Both the position numbers and the translations under genes were made by a program. Of a stretch of DNA of 42,780 nucleotides, positions 16,609 through 25,148 are shown piece by piece. Within the stretch, counting starts at the first letter, position 1. Each line of letters begins with the position of its first letter. Location of the stretch: NCBI GenBank assembly GCA_018817505.1, contig JAHITR010000057.1, positions 1 through 42,780 of the forward strand, read 5' to 3'. This DNA is from Candidatus Bipolaricaulota bacterium. GTDB lineage: Bacteria > Bipolaricaulota > Bipolaricaulia > UBA7950 > UBA9294. The notes beneath the pieces are model-generated. The model was given only the letters and a program-made list of their open reading frames with translations, searched no databases and had not been told where the DNA came from.

Positions 16609-16729
16609 CAATACCCCCCTTGGGAACAGTGGAACAACCTGTGATTCGATTGCTACAAAGGTTACGAACAGAGGCGTCAGTCCTCAAGCCTCGGACCACA
16701 GGGTCTCGCAAGCCCCGATTGCAGCTTGC

Positions 16730-16758
16730 TTGCTCACCTAGAAAGGGCAAGGTATACT
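16730..16758 (+). promoter_or_regulatory. sigma-70-type promoter for the EF-G-like operon
   Basis: TTGCTC at 16730-16735, a 17-base spacer and TATACT at 16753-16758. The predicted start is near 16766, giving a short leader before GGGGGA and ATG 16801. The element lies in the divergent region between iorA and the EF-G-like gene. Confidence 0.6.
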
Positions 16759-16800
16759 GCCCTCGAATTCTTTCCAGGACCACGCAAGGGGGACATCAGC

Positions 16801-18762
16801 ATGGGGCAAGCAAGAAATATCTGCTTGGTTGGGCATTCAGGATGCGGCAAGACAACGCTTGCTGCCGCCTTGATGACCAGGGCAGGAGTGAAAGATCTGG
16901 CGTTCGATTCTTCGCACGAAGAGAAAGAGCGTGGCTATACGATCGACATGACCGTCGGCACCTTTAAGGCCAAGGACATTTCTATCACACTGATTGATAC
17001 GCCAGGCGGCGATGAATTCGTGGAGGAAATGTACAAGGGCGTTCCAGTTGCCGACTTAACGTTGATCGTTCTCCACGCCGAAAAGGGTGTCGAGGTATCA
17101 ACTGAACGTGCCTGGGAAATCACTGGCGTCGCCAAGCGCCCGACAGCAATTCTCATCAATCAAATGGATCGGGAGAATGCGAAGTTTGAAGTCGCGTTGG
17201 CGTCGGTTCGCGACCACTTTGATGGCAAGTTCGTTCCCCTCCAGGTCCCGATTCGCGAAAACGGCGTCTTCGTGGGTGTCGTCGATCTTCTGGAAAATGA
17301 AGCCGTCTATTTTGGCAACAAGTCGAAAAAGGACATCCCAGCCGATCTTGCCGATTTCGTTGAAGAATCACGTGGTGCCTTGATCGAAGAAATATCGTCC
17401 TTCGATGATGAACTCATGATGAAGTTCCTTGAAGAAGAACCGATTACGCCGCACGAATTGGCGACGACGCTGGCCCACGGCTTGGCTGCTGGTGAATTGG
17501 TGCCGGTGCTTTGTTCTTCGGCGACTGAAGGGAAGGGCCTGGACGTGCTGTTACACACGATTACGGAAGCTGTCGAGCAGAAGATCGGCAGCGCCAGCGC
17601 CCCGACGCGCGCCGTTGCCTTCCACTTGTCCAGCGACCCTTACTTGGGCCGATTGGCGGTCGTCAAGGTGATTGATGGTGCAATCCAAGAAGGCAAATCC
17701 CTCTACGATGTGGTAACAGGCACAAAGATTGAAATTCGCGATATCTATGCGTTTGAAGGAACCAAGCAGCACCGAGTGACCCGGGCAGAAGTCGGCCAAA
17801 TCGTCGCATTGGGCAAAGCCGACGACGTCGTGCTCGCGTCAACCCTTGGAGCTGAAAAGGGATTGCCCGCCTATGAGATGGCCACATTTCCAAGACCCGT
17901 GTATTCGCGGGCGATCACGCCGAGAACGCAAGCGGATGTTGAGAAGATGTCCGAAGCGTTGCGTGAAATTTCGACGACGAAGGGGACAGTCCTTGTCGGT
18001 CGAGATCCAGTGACCAAAGAAATGATCCTTGAGGGGATGGGAGACATCCATCTATCCCTGGTGATTGAACGCATGAAGAATCGGTACAACGTCACGCTGG
18101 ATACCCATCGCCCGACGATTCCTTATAAGGAGACGATTCGCAAACAGGCGACGGCTCGCTACCGCCACAAGAAGCAGAGCGGCGGACGCGGCCAATTCGG
18201 AGAATGCGAGCTTCGACTCGATCCGTTCGAGGATGGGTACCAATTCCTCGACGAGATCAAGGGTGCTTCGATTCCAGGTCAATACGTCCCTGGTGTCGAA
18301 AAGGGCGTGATTGAAGCGATGGAAGAGGGCAATCTCGCCAAGTACCCAGTGACCAACGTGTCTGTCGCTGTGTTTGACGGTAGCTATCACCCGGTCGATT
18401 CATCGGAGCTGGCGTTCAAAATGGCGGGGCGTCATGCCTTCCGTGATGCGTTTGATAAGGCAAATCCATGTTTGCTTGAGCCGATCATGCATGTGGATGT
18501 TCGTGTGCCTGAGGAATTCACCGGAGATATCATCTCAGACATGAATGGTCGACGAGGTCGGATCTTGGGAATGGAGCCGGAGGGTAAGGCAACGATCATT
18601 CGAGCCGAAGCGCCGCTCTCAGAAATGCAGTCGTACTCACTTGATCTGAAATCAAGAACTCAAGGGCGTGCAACATTCCAAATGGCGTTCGCCAAATATC
18701 AGCCAGTCCCTGGAAACGTCCAAGAAAAAGTCATCGCCCAGGCGAAACAAGAAGAGGAATGA
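16801..18762 (+). CDS. EF-G-like translational GTPase (EF-G-2 type) with altered G3 and G4 motifs
   Basis: A 653-residue protein with the five EF-G domains. P-loop GHSGCGKT (11-18), switch I around ERGYTIDMT, G3 DTPGG (66-70), then domains II-V ending DLKSRTQGRATFQMAF. In EF-G the G3 motif is DTPGH, where the His positions the hydrolytic water; here it is Gly. G4 reads NQMD (120-123) where nearly all GTPases have NKxD. The EF-G-2 paralogue of Thermus also lacks the G3 His, as I recall. It may therefore be a slow or regulatory GTPase, distinct from the canonical FusA expected elsewhere. ATG 16801 follows a promoter and GGGGGA. Confidence 0.85.
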   Translation: MGQARNICLVGHSGCGKTTLAAALMTRAGVKDLAFDSSHEEKERGYTIDMTVGTFKAKDISITLIDTPGGDEFVEEMYKGVPVADLTLIVLHAEKGVEVSTERAWEITGVAKRPTAILINQMDRENAKFEVALASVRDHFDGKFVPLQVPIRENGVFVGVVDLLENEAVYFGNKSKKDIPADLADFVEESRGALIEEISSFDDELMMKFLEEEPITPHELATTLAHGLAAGELVPVLCSSATEGKGLDVLLHTITEAVEQKIGSASAPTRAVAFHLSSDPYLGRLAVVKVIDGAIQEGKSLYDVVTGTKIEIRDIYAFEGTKQHRVTRAEVGQIVALGKADDVVLASTLGAEKGLPAYEMATFPRPVYSRAITPRTQADVEKMSEALREISTTKGTVLVGRDPVTKEMILEGMGDIHLSLVIERMKNRYNVTLDTHRPTIPYKETIRKQATARYRHKKQSGGRGQFGECELRLDPFEDGYQFLDEIKGASIPGQYVPGVEKGVIEAMEEGNLAKYPVTNVSVAVFDGSYHPVDSSELAFKMAGRHAFRDAFDKANPCLLEPIMHVDVRVPEEFTGDIISDMNGRRGRILGMEPEGKATIIRAEAPLSEMQSYSLDLKSRTQGRATFQMAFAKYQPVPGNVQEKVIAQAKQEEE

Positions 18763-19349
18763 ACGTAGAACAATACATGCAGCCGGGAGCAACTGCCCTC
18801 CCGCCGGACACGCCGCTTTCGGTCGTCCGGGATACGATGGACGCCCATGGCTTCGGACTACTGCTCATTGCCACGTCTGAAGGCACGTTGACAGGATTCA
18901 TCACTCGAGCAGGGCTCAAGGATGTCAAGGATTGGGACATGGCTGTGGATAAGCTGTCCCATCCAGTGAGATTCTTCGTCGCGCCAGGTGACACACTAGA
19001 AAAGGCAGCACTCATTATGCTGGCCAACCGGCTGGTTGTGCTTCCCGTAGTGCAAGACGAGCAACTGATTGGCGTGATCACCCAAGCCGAGCTCCTCAAG
19101 GGATTGACGGTCGGGCTGGGCATCGGGCAAGAAGCGACACGGTTCACTGCCAAGGTCCGGAATGATTCAGACGATCTGTATCAAGTGCTCCAGATCCTAA
19201 GAACGCATGGAGCTCAATTGATCAGCCTCGTTCAGGGTAAGCGCGGTGAAACGCACTCTGAGGTCATCTTGCGCATCCGAGGAGTGGAAGACAAGGCCAA
19301 ACTACGGGATGAACTTGAAACTGCCCTGCGAGATCTGCAGGCCGTATGA
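18759..19349 (+). CDS. two CBS domains plus ACT-like domain protein
   Basis: A 196-residue cytoplasmic protein. Residues about 1-55 and 60-120 form a CBS pair (MQPGATALPPDTPLSVVRDTM; later VRFFVAPGDTLEKAALIM and RLVVLPVVQDEQLIGVITQAELL). The last 70 residues resemble an ACT domain (RFTAKVRNDSDDLYQVLQIL). CBS pairs bind adenosine nucleotides and ACT domains bind amino acids, so it is probably a ligand-sensing regulator. It overlaps the EF-G-like stop by ATGA and the yjbQ start by ATGA, so the three are co-expressed, hinting that the sensor acts with one of them. Family function is not known. Confidence 0.8.
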   Translation: MNVEQYMQPGATALPPDTPLSVVRDTMDAHGFGLLLIATSEGTLTGFITRAGLKDVKDWDMAVDKLSHPVRFFVAPGDTLEKAALIMLANRLVVLPVVQDEQLIGVITQAELLKGLTVGLGIGQEATRFTAKVRNDSDDLYQVLQILRTHGAQLISLVQGKRGETHSEVILRIRGVEDKAKLRDELETALRDLQAV

Positions 19350-19738
19350 AGATGATTGAGGTCTCGACCCGTGAGCGAGAAGCCTTCATTGACATAACGG
19401 ACCGGATTAACGGGATCATCCACGCGAACTCACGGGCAAGTGGCGCATGTTTGGTGTTCTGCCCCCATACGACGGCCGCAGTTACCGTCAATGAGTGCGC
19501 GGATCCGGCCGTAGTTCTTGATATGAAGATGGCGCTGGATGACTTGGTGGCTGATGTTGCCCCGTGGGAGCATGTTGAGGGTAACTCGCCAGCGCATGTA
19601 AAAGCAAGTTTAATGGGCTCTTCAGTGATGGTGCCCATTGTAGATGGAGAGCTTGGATTGGGCAGGTGGCAAGGTCTTTTTTTCTGCGAATTTGACGGGC
19701 CGCGAACGCGAGAGGTTTGGGTACAGGTTTTATCTTGA
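19346..19738 (+). CDS. YjbQ/UPF0047 family protein (secondary thiamine-phosphate synthase activity)
   Basis: A 130-residue single-domain UPF0047 protein. The conserved motifs are CLVFCPHTTAAVTVNECADP near residues 35-54, EHVEGNSPAHVKASLMGSS (70-88) and GELGLGRWQGLFFCEFDGPR. Family members complement thiE mutants, giving the annotation secondary thiamine-phosphate synthase, though the physiological role is unsettled. The start overlaps the CBS-ACT stop (ATGA). The stop TGA lies inside the -35 box of the downstream tRNA promoter, so transcription of the tRNA block begins within this gene. Confidence 0.85.
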   Translation: MKMIEVSTREREAFIDITDRINGIIHANSRASGACLVFCPHTTAAVTVNECADPAVVLDMKMALDDLVADVAPWEHVEGNSPAHVKASLMGSSVMVPIVDGELGLGRWQGLFFCEFDGPRTREVWVQVLS

Positions 19739-19763
19739 CCCCTCATGATTCGTAAAGTACAAT
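19735..19763 (+). promoter_or_regulatory. strong sigma-70 promoter for the tRNA-tuf block
   Basis: TTGACC at 19735-19740, exactly 17 bases, then TACAAT at 19758-19763, close to consensus. The tRNA-Thr begins 22 bases beyond the -10. The -35 overlaps the stop codon of the yjbQ gene. Confidence 0.75.
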
Positions 19764-19784
19764 CCGCGCGAATCGAGTTGAAGT

Positions 19785-19857
19785 GCCAGCGTAGCTCAAT
19801 CGGCAGAGCAACGGATTTGTAATCCGTAGGTTGCCAGTTCGATTCTGGCCGCTGGCT
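19785..19857 (+). tRNA. tRNA-Thr(TGT)
   Basis: A 73-base cloverleaf. Acceptor GCCAGCG pairs with CGCTGGC; the anticodon stem ACGGA/TCCGT encloses loop TTTGTAA, anticodon TGT. The T-loop is TTCGATT. CCA is not encoded. Confidence 0.95.
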
Positions 19858-19873
19858 CAGTTCGATTTATGTA

Positions 19874-19956
19874 GGAGGGGTACCGAAGTGGCCAAACGGG
19901 GCGGACTGTAAATCCGTTGGTGTACGCCTACGGGGGTTCGAATCCCTCCCCCTCCA
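19874..19956 (+). tRNA. tRNA-Tyr(GTA)
   Basis: An 83-base class II tRNA with a long variable arm. Acceptor GGAGGGG pairs with CCCCTCC, anticodon loop CTGTAAA contains GTA, and the T-arm has TTCGAAT. CCA is not encoded. Confidence 0.95.
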
Positions 19957-19969
19957 ATAGCTGTTGTAG

Positions 19970-19999
19970 TTGCGATATATTGGGAGTTTCGGTTACACT
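19970..19999 (+). promoter_or_regulatory. possible internal promoter before tRNA-Thr(GGT)-tuf
   Basis: TTGCGA at 19970-19975, 18 bases, TACACT at 19994-19999; the tRNA begins 21 bases later. It would let the second tRNA-Thr and tuf be transcribed independently of the first two tRNAs. Confidence 0.4.
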
Positions 20000-20020
20000 C
20001 CGAACTCGGAGAATCGAGAC

Positions 20021-20093
20021 GCCCGTGTAGCTCAGTCGGTAGAGCACCCCCTTGGTAAGGGGGAGGTCATCGGTTCGATTCCGATCGCGGGCT
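20021..20093 (+). tRNA. tRNA-Thr(GGT)
   Basis: A 73-base cloverleaf. Acceptor GCCCGTG pairs with CGCGGGC (one G-U), anticodon stem CCCCC/GGGGG with loop TTGGTAA gives anticodon GGT. CCA is not encoded. Confidence 0.95.
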
Positions 20094-20176
20094 TTTGCTC
20101 GTGACGGACAGGTTTCCATCATGGAGAGCAAACATTAAGAGACGCCGTGGGGTTTGTCTCACAGGAGGTTTTGGCG

Positions 20177-21376
20177 ATGGCGAAAGAAGCATTTGTGAGG
20201 AACAAGCCTCATCTGAATATTGGTACGATCGGACACATCGACCATGGAAAGACGACGTTGACGTCGGCGATTACAGGTGTCCTTGCACAAAAGGGTTTCG
20301 CAAAAAAGATGGCGTTTGCGGATATCGATAACGCCCCTGAAGAAAAGGCGCGTGGAATCACGATCAACGTTCGCCACGTTGAATACCAAACTGAGAAGCG
20401 TCATTATGCCCACATCGACTGTCCGGGCCACGCTGACTATATCAAGAACATGATTACCGGTGCCGCTCAAATGGACGGCGCCATTCTCGTTGTAGCCGCC
20501 TCTGATGGACCGATGCCCCAGACGCGCGAACACGTTCTTCTGGCACGCCAGGTTAACGTTCCCGCACTTGTCGTCTTCTTGAACAAGGTTGATCAGGTCG
20601 ACGATCCTGAGCTCATCGATCTCGTTGAGATGGAAATCCGCGATCTTCTTTCGGAACACGAATTCCCGGGCGACGAGGTTCCGATTATCCGTGGATCTGC
20701 GTTGGCAGCCATGGAAAACATGGACGATCTGAACCATCCGGGCGTTCAGTGCATTCTCGAACTCATGCAAGCTGTGGACGATTACATTCCAGAGCCGGAT
20801 CGAGAAGAAGATCGTCCGTTCCTGATGCCCGTCGAAGACGTGTTCTCGATCAAAGGGCGTGGTACGGTCGTCACTGGGCGCGTCGAGCGCGGAAAGATTA
20901 CTCCTGGCATGGAGCTCGAAATCGTCGGTGTTCATGACGAGATCACCAAGACGGTTGCCACCAGTCTGGAAATGTTCAACAAGACACTCGATTACGCAAT
21001 TGCCGGCGACAACGCGGGCGTTCTCCTTCGAGGAATCGACAAGGACGCCATCGAGCGCGGACAGGTTTTGGCAGCTCCGAAGACGATTCATCCTCACCGA
21101 AAGTTTGAAGGTGAGATCTACGTTCTGACCAAGGATGAAGGCGGCCGACACAAGCCCTTCTTTACTGGCTACAAGCCGCAATTCTTCTTCCGAACGACGG
21201 ACATTACGGGTACAGTGAATCTGCCTGAAGGCGTCGAGATGATTATGCCTGGCGACCACGTCAAGGTTTTCGGCGAGCTCCTTCATCCAGTCGCCATGGA
21301 CCCGGGCCTGCGCTTCGCGGTTCGTGAAGGTGGAAAGACCATCGCGTCCGGCGTCGTAACCAAGATCGAAGATTAA
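20177..21376 (+). CDS. tuf: elongation factor Tu
   Basis: A 399-residue EF-Tu, normal length. GTPase motifs are GHIDHGKT near residue 20, DCPGHADY (with the catalytic His), NKVD and SAL; domains II and III follow with the conserved [10 protein letters not shown] and [16 protein letters not shown] segments. It delivers aminoacyl-tRNA to the ribosome. AGGAGG sits 8 bases before ATG 20177. The frame opens 30 bases earlier but that start has no ribosome binding site. It follows three tRNA genes and precedes rpmG, an order close to tRNA-tufB-secE-nusG in E. coli. The longest opposite-strand frame here is a shadow. Confidence 0.99.
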   Translation: MAKEAFVRNKPHLNIGTIGHIDHGKTTLTSAITGVLAQKGFAKKMAFADIDNAPEEKARGITINVRHVEYQTEKRHYAHIDCPGHADYIKNMITGAAQMDGAILVVAASDGPMPQTREHVLLARQVNVPALVVFLNKVDQVDDPELIDLVEMEIRDLLSEHEFPGDEVPIIRGSALAAMENMDDLNHPGVQCILELMQAVDDYIPEPDREEDRPFLMPVEDVFSIKGRGTVVTGRVERGKITPGMELEIVGVHDEITKTVATSLEMFNKTLDYAIAGDNAGVLLRGIDKDAIERGQVLAAPKTIHPHRKFEGEIYVLTKDEGGRHKPFFTGYKPQFFFRTTDITGTVNLPEGVEMIMPGDHVKVFGELLHPVAMDPGLRFAVREGGKTIASGVVTKIED

Positions 21377-21395
21377 GGGACTGAGGAATTAGACC

Positions 21396-21563
21396 ATGGC
21401 AAAGAAGAAGGGCGAAATCGTCGTTCATGTCACCCTCGCTTGCAGCGAGTGTGCCCGCCGCAACTACCATACGCGGCGGAATAAGAACAACACGCGCAAT
21501 AAGCTCGAATTGAATAAGTATTGCAAGTGGGATCGGAAGCACACGCTGCACAAAGAGGTCTAG
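21396..21563 (+). CDS. rpmG: ribosomal protein L33, zinc ribbon with one missing Cys
   Basis: A 55-residue protein of the 50S subunit. It begins [24 protein letters not shown] and ends [20 protein letters not shown]. The usual zinc-binding form has two CxxC pairs; the first is intact (CSEC) but the second is CKWD, with Asp where the fourth Cys would be. TGAGGA lies about 9 bases upstream of ATG. The gene is 19 bases after tuf and 22 before tRNA-Trp, and is probably co-transcribed with both. Confidence 0.95.
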   Translation: MAKKKGEIVVHVTLACSECARRNYHTRRNKNNTRNKLELNKYCKWDRKHTLHKEV

Positions 21564-21585
21564 TCCTTCTTGAGACTAGGCATAA

Positions 21586-21658
21586 AGGCCCGTAGCTCAG
21601 TTGGAAGAGCGTCCGACTCCAAATCGGAAGGCCGGGGGTTCGAGCCCTCCCGGGCCTG
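21586..21658 (+). tRNA. tRNA-Trp(CCA)
   Basis: A 73-base cloverleaf, acceptor AGGCCCG with CGGGCCT, anticodon loop CTCCAAA giving CCA. The 3' CCA is not encoded. Its position between rpmG and secE matches the conserved order in Thermus, Chlamydia and other bacteria as I recall. Confidence 0.95.
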
Positions 21659-21679
21659 CAACGCGAGGTGAACATAACG

Positions 21680-21871
21680 ATGTTTGAGCGAATCACCAAT
21701 TATTTCAAGAGTGTTAGGGGCGAAATCGCCCGCGTGAGCTGGCCTTCCCGCAACGAGATTATTTCGTTAACGGCGTTGATTTTGCTGCTGGTGGTTCTCG
21801 TAACACTCTACATTTCGGGTGTTGACACCATCCTCGGAACCCTAATCAAGATACTCGTCCGATCGAGCTAA
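21680..21871 (+). CDS. secE: preprotein translocase subunit SecE
   Basis: A 63-residue short-form SecE with a single membrane segment: amphipathic N-terminal helix ERITNYFKSVRGEIARVSWPS (the conserved KVxWP-type hinge), then ISLTALILLLVVLVTLYISG. It holds SecY together in the SecYEG channel. ATG 21680 has GAGGTG about 12 bases upstream; an alternative GTG at 21668 would add four residues. nusG follows after 7 bases. Confidence 0.95.
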   Translation: MFERITNYFKSVRGEIARVSWPSRNEIISLTALILLLVVLVTLYISGVDTILGTLIKILVRSS

Positions 21872-21878
21872 GGTAACT

Positions 21879-23012
21879 ATGCGGCTGAAGAAGTGGTATG
21901 CAATCCAGACCTACGCGGGATCTGAACTCAAGGTCAAGGAAGACCTCAATGATCGGATTCGTAAACGCGAATGGGATCGTGCCCTAGAACGATTCACCAT
22001 AGAAGGCGGTGAGACGTTCTTCCTCGTTCCTGTTGAAGAGGTTATTACTTCTCGAAGTCGACGCGGTGTGAGCAGCGAATACCGTATTCCCTACGAGTAC
22101 GATCTCGTTGCCAAGCCGAACGAGCGGATTTCACGCGGCGACGTGATCGCACGCAAGCCGCCTCGGCACATTGAGGAGAAGGCAACCGTAACTGAAGTCG
22201 AATCATTGCATCGAGTCATCGTCGAGATGACCAATCGGAACGAAGAAATCTATTATGTTCCTGGGGACAAACGAATTCGCCGCGATATTCGCGTTGGCGA
22301 GAAAATTCGCAACGGTGTTCCCTTGACCTCAGATTCTGATGAGAAATACGTCATCGTGAATCGGGGAACCATCGTGTCGCGCGACAAGATTCGCCGAGTC
22401 ACGTTCGAAGCCGAGGATGGCAAGGAAAAGAAGCGAATCATTCCCGAAAAATATCTCTCTCGCGTTCGCATAGGCCTCAACTTTGAGGCTGGCGATCTTC
22501 TTGAAACGGAAGATCAGATTAGCAGCCGGGCTTCGGGACTCCTGAAAGTGAAAGAATACAAAGACAAACGCATCGTCACGATTCAGAGAATCGAGAAGCG
22601 ACGGCTATTTCCTGGCTATGTGTTTGCTCGAATGGGACTAGAAGAAGAGCAGATGATGGAGCTAATCGATGGCGTCAAGGGAGCCGTTCGTTACGTAGGT
22701 TCTCGGTACAAGCCGATGCCCATCGAAGGGCCTGAGATGAAGCTCATCAAGCGCAAGGCTGGCTTGCTACCCATCCCGTCGATTACATCTGTTTCTGCAA
22801 GCGCAGATGGCACGGACGAGCATCGAGAGCCACGAGTGGAGATTGACTTCACTGTTGGCGAGGTTGTGGAGATTATCGATGGTCCATTTGCTGACTTTAC
22901 GGGTGCAATTAAGGAAATTGATAAGGAAGCCGAAGAGCTGACCGTCATGGTCAAGATCTTCGGACGAGAAACGCCAGTGCGTCTTGGATTTGAAGGAATC
23001 GAGAAGCTCTAG
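21879..23012 (+). CDS. nusG: transcription elongation factor NusG with large insert in the NGN domain
   Basis: A 377-residue NusG; most bacterial NusG proteins are about 180. The NGN domain begins [20 protein letters not shown] and resumes with [12 protein letters not shown] at 241-252. Between residues about 57 and 236 is an extra domain containing three similar beta turns: [11 protein letters not shown] (84-94), [12 protein letters not shown]-like (138-148) and [11 protein letters not shown] (202-212). The C-terminal KOW domain is at about 325-375 ([19 protein letters not shown]). Thermotoga NusG carries a comparable insert (about 170 residues). NusG binds RNA polymerase and couples transcription to Rho or ribosomes. 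It is followed by rplK, the conserved order. Confidence 0.95.
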   Translation: MRLKKWYAIQTYAGSELKVKEDLNDRIRKREWDRALERFTIEGGETFFLVPVEEVITSRSRRGVSSEYRIPYEYDLVAKPNERISRGDVIARKPPRHIEEKATVTEVESLHRVIVEMTNRNEEIYYVPGDKRIRRDIRVGEKIRNGVPLTSDSDEKYVIVNRGTIVSRDKIRRVTFEAEDGKEKKRIIPEKYLSRVRIGLNFEAGDLLETEDQISSRASGLLKVKEYKDKRIVTIQRIEKRRLFPGYVFARMGLEEEQMMELIDGVKGAVRYVGSRYKPMPIEGPEMKLIKRKAGLLPIPSITSVSASADGTDEHREPRVEIDFTVGEVVEIIDGPFADFTGAIKEIDKEAEELTVMVKIFGRETPVRLGFEGIEKL

Positions 23013-23049
23013 GCTTTCAGATAAATCACCAGAAAGGGGAGGAGGTAAG

Positions 23050-23481
23050 ATGTCGAAAACAGTAGTCGCGAAGATCAATCTACAAATTCGTGCTGGTCAA
23101 GCGACCCCCGCGCCTCCGGTTGGACCCGCTCTCGGTGAGCACAAACTCAACATCATGGAGTTTTGCAAGAAATTCAATGATGCCACGAAAGGCGAGACCC
23201 CAGGCGTGATTATCCCTGTGGTCATCACGGTGTACTTCCGTGGGGATTATGACTTTGTGCTCAAGCAGCCACCGGCTGCCGAGTTAATCAAAATGGCGGC
23301 GGGAATCCAATCTGGATCGGCAACACCGCATGTAAAGAAGGTCGCCAGAATTACCCAAGAGCAGGTTCGCCGAATCGCTGAGCGCAAGCTGCCTGACCTC
23401 AATACGTACAAGTTGGAGTCAGCGATGCGAATTATCGAAGGGACAGCTCGCAACATGGGAGTCGAGGTGGTCGGCCGATGA
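23050..23481 (+). CDS. rplK: ribosomal protein L11
   Basis: A 143-residue L11 of normal length. N-terminal domain with [20 protein letters not shown] and the FCKKFNDAT loop; C-terminal rRNA-binding domain with the [20 protein letters not shown] stretch. L11 forms the GTPase-associated centre with L10 and L7/L12. ATG 23050 has GGAGGAGG upstream; the open frame extends further but lacks a site. It overlaps rplA by ATGA. Confidence 0.98.
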   Translation: MSKTVVAKINLQIRAGQATPAPPVGPALGEHKLNIMEFCKKFNDATKGETPGVIIPVVITVYFRGDYDFVLKQPPAAELIKMAAGIQSGSATPHVKKVARITQEQVRRIAERKLPDLNTYKLESAMRIIEGTARNMGVEVVGR

Positions 23482-24185
23482 AGCACAGTAAGCGCTATTC
23501 AGGCGTGGCCACACTTGTCGAGCCCAAGGCGACGTATGGCCTTGAATCCGCAGTCGAGAAGCTCAAAGCGGGCGCTACTGCGAAATTCGACGAAACAGCC
23601 GAAGTGACGTTCGTTCTTGGAATTAAGGCGTCGCAAGTGGTCGTTCGTGGCACGTGCAATCTGCCGAATGGAACCGGAAAAACCGTCCGCATCCTTGCGT
23701 TTGCCAAGGGCGATGCCGTTGCAGAGGCAGAAGCTGCCGGTGCCGACTATGTCGGCGGCGAAGACCTGTCGAAACGGATTCTAGATGGATGGTTCGAATT
23801 CGATAAGGTCGTTGCGACCCCCGATATGATGCCCGTGGTAGGAAAACTGGGAAAGGTGCTTGGCCCACGAAACATGATGCCAAGTCCCAAAACCGGCACA
23901 GTCACCAAGGACATCGGCCAAGTGATTGCCGAATTGAAGGGCGGAATGGTTGAATTCCGAACCGACAAGCAGGGAGTCATCCACACATTGTTCGGGAAGG
24001 CTTCTTTTGAAGCTACCGCGCTGAAAGAAAACTTGGCTGAAATTATTCGGAGTGTCGGCGAGCGTCGTCCAGACGAAGGCGTCCGTGGAAGATACGTCCG
24101 CAAGGTCTGTATCGCCTCTACGATGGGCCCCGGCATTACGTTGGACGCGGCAGAAGTGAATGAAATCGTGGAATCTACGGAGTAG
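23478..24185 (+). CDS. rplA: ribosomal protein L1
   Basis: A 235-residue L1, normal length. It contains the conserved [14 protein letters not shown] (binding region) and [22 protein letters not shown] loops, followed by the GTVTKDIG and ANxxxxI-type C-terminal helix. L1 forms the mobile L1 stalk of the 50S subunit and in many bacteria represses its own operon. It overlaps rplK by ATGA. Confidence 0.98.
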   Translation: MKHSKRYSGVATLVEPKATYGLESAVEKLKAGATAKFDETAEVTFVLGIKASQVVVRGTCNLPNGTGKTVRILAFAKGDAVAEAEAAGADYVGGEDLSKRILDGWFEFDKVVATPDMMPVVGKLGKVLGPRNMMPSPKTGTVTKDIGQVIAELKGGMVEFRTDKQGVIHTLFGKASFEATALKENLAEIIRSVGERRPDEGVRGRYVRKVCIASTMGPGITLDAAEVNEIVESTE

Positions 24186-24194
24186 GTGCTCGAG

Positions 24195-24734
24195 ATGCCA
24201 ACACAAGCAAAGATCGATGAAGTTGCACGCTTGAAAGAAAAATTCGAGAGCGCAGTATCGCTGGTACTGGCCGACTACCGTGGTGTCAACGCCAACGAAA
24301 TGGTTGAACTTCGTGAGAAGTTCACCAGGCAAGGGTTGGAGTATCGAGTTGTCAAAGATACGCTAGCGCGGATTGCGGCTGAGCAAGCCGGAATCGAAGG
24401 ATTGTCCGAGTTGTTCGAAGGCCCCATCGGCATTGCCCTAGCTTATGATGACGACCCGGCGATTGCGTTCAAATTGTCTGATGAATGCCGAAAGACGTAC
24501 TCCCCAAACTACACGTTGAAAGGCGGCGTATTTGAGGGAGTCGTCGTACCCGAGGGGCAGGTCGCGAAGTATGCGACTCTACCGTCGCGCGAAGAGCTTC
24601 TGACGAAGCTGGCATACCTGCTGGCAAGTCCGATGCGCATGATGGCATTTATGCTGCAGGCCAAGATTCGCGAAATGGCCATCGTCCTGAATGAATATAG
24701 GAAACAACGCGAGGATCAGAAAGAGGAGGCCTAA
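24195..24734 (+). CDS. rplJ: ribosomal protein L10
   Basis: A 179-residue L10. The N-terminal domain contains [14 protein letters not shown] and KDTLARIA motifs; the C-terminal helices ([18 protein letters not shown]) bind L7/L12 dimers. I chose ATG 24195, which begins [17 protein letters not shown]; a GTG at 24186 has no good spacing. It is separated from rplA by 9 bases and from rplL by 5. With L1 and L7/L12 it forms the usual L11-L1-L10-L12 unit. Confidence 0.97.
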   Translation: MPTQAKIDEVARLKEKFESAVSLVLADYRGVNANEMVELREKFTRQGLEYRVVKDTLARIAAEQAGIEGLSELFEGPIGIALAYDDDPAIAFKLSDECRKTYSPNYTLKGGVFEGVVVPEGQVAKYATLPSREELLTKLAYLLASPMRMMAFMLQAKIREMAIVLNEYRKQREDQKEEA

Positions 24735-24739
24735 CCAAT

Positions 24740-25114
24740 ATGGCAAAAGAAGATATCCTTCAGCAGATTGAGGAATTGTCGGTCAAGGATCTAGCAGAGC
24801 TTGTCGAAATGTTTGAAGAGCGATTCAACGTTTCGGCAGCGATGGCTGCCCCTGTTGCAGTGGCTGTTGCAGCTGCAGATGGTGGCGCGGCTGAAGCTGC
24901 GAGTGAAACGAACAAAGTCGTCATGACGAGCGCTGGCCAAAAGAAAATCCAAGTGATCAAAGAAATCAAAGAGATCACTGGCAAGGGCCTTAAGGAATGC
25001 AAAGAGCTCGCCGATAATCTTCCTGCAGTTATCAAGGAAGGCGTATCCAACGACGAAGCGACGAGCATTAGAGAGAAGCTGGAGGCGGCTGGAGCTGAAG
25101 TCGAACTGCAGTAA
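24740..25114 (+). CDS. rplL: ribosomal protein L7/L12
   Basis: A 124-residue stalk protein of normal length. An N-terminal dimerisation helix ([19 protein letters not shown]), an Ala-rich hinge, and the C-terminal domain with [21 protein letters not shown], which contacts EF-Tu and EF-G. GAGGAGG lies 8 or so bases before ATG 24740. It is followed by a strong hairpin before rpoB. Confidence 0.98.
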   Translation: MAKEDILQQIEELSVKDLAELVEMFEERFNVSAAMAAPVAVAVAAADGGAAEAASETNKVVMTSAGQKKIQVIKEIKEITGKGLKECKELADNLPAVIKEGVSNDEATSIREKLEAAGAEVELQ

Positions 25115-25148
25115 TCTTAGGATACGCCCGATCAGAAGCTTGCTTTGA

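Noticed and set aside
19957-20020. Possible tRNA-Gly between tRNA-Tyr and tRNA-Thr, as in E. coli
   Set aside because: No cloverleaf or T-loop is present in these 64 bases.
20159-21286. A 375-codon frame opposite tuf on the minus strand
   Set aside because: It is antisense to a near-invariant EF-Tu gene and has no motif or ribosome binding site; it arises from codon bias of tuf.
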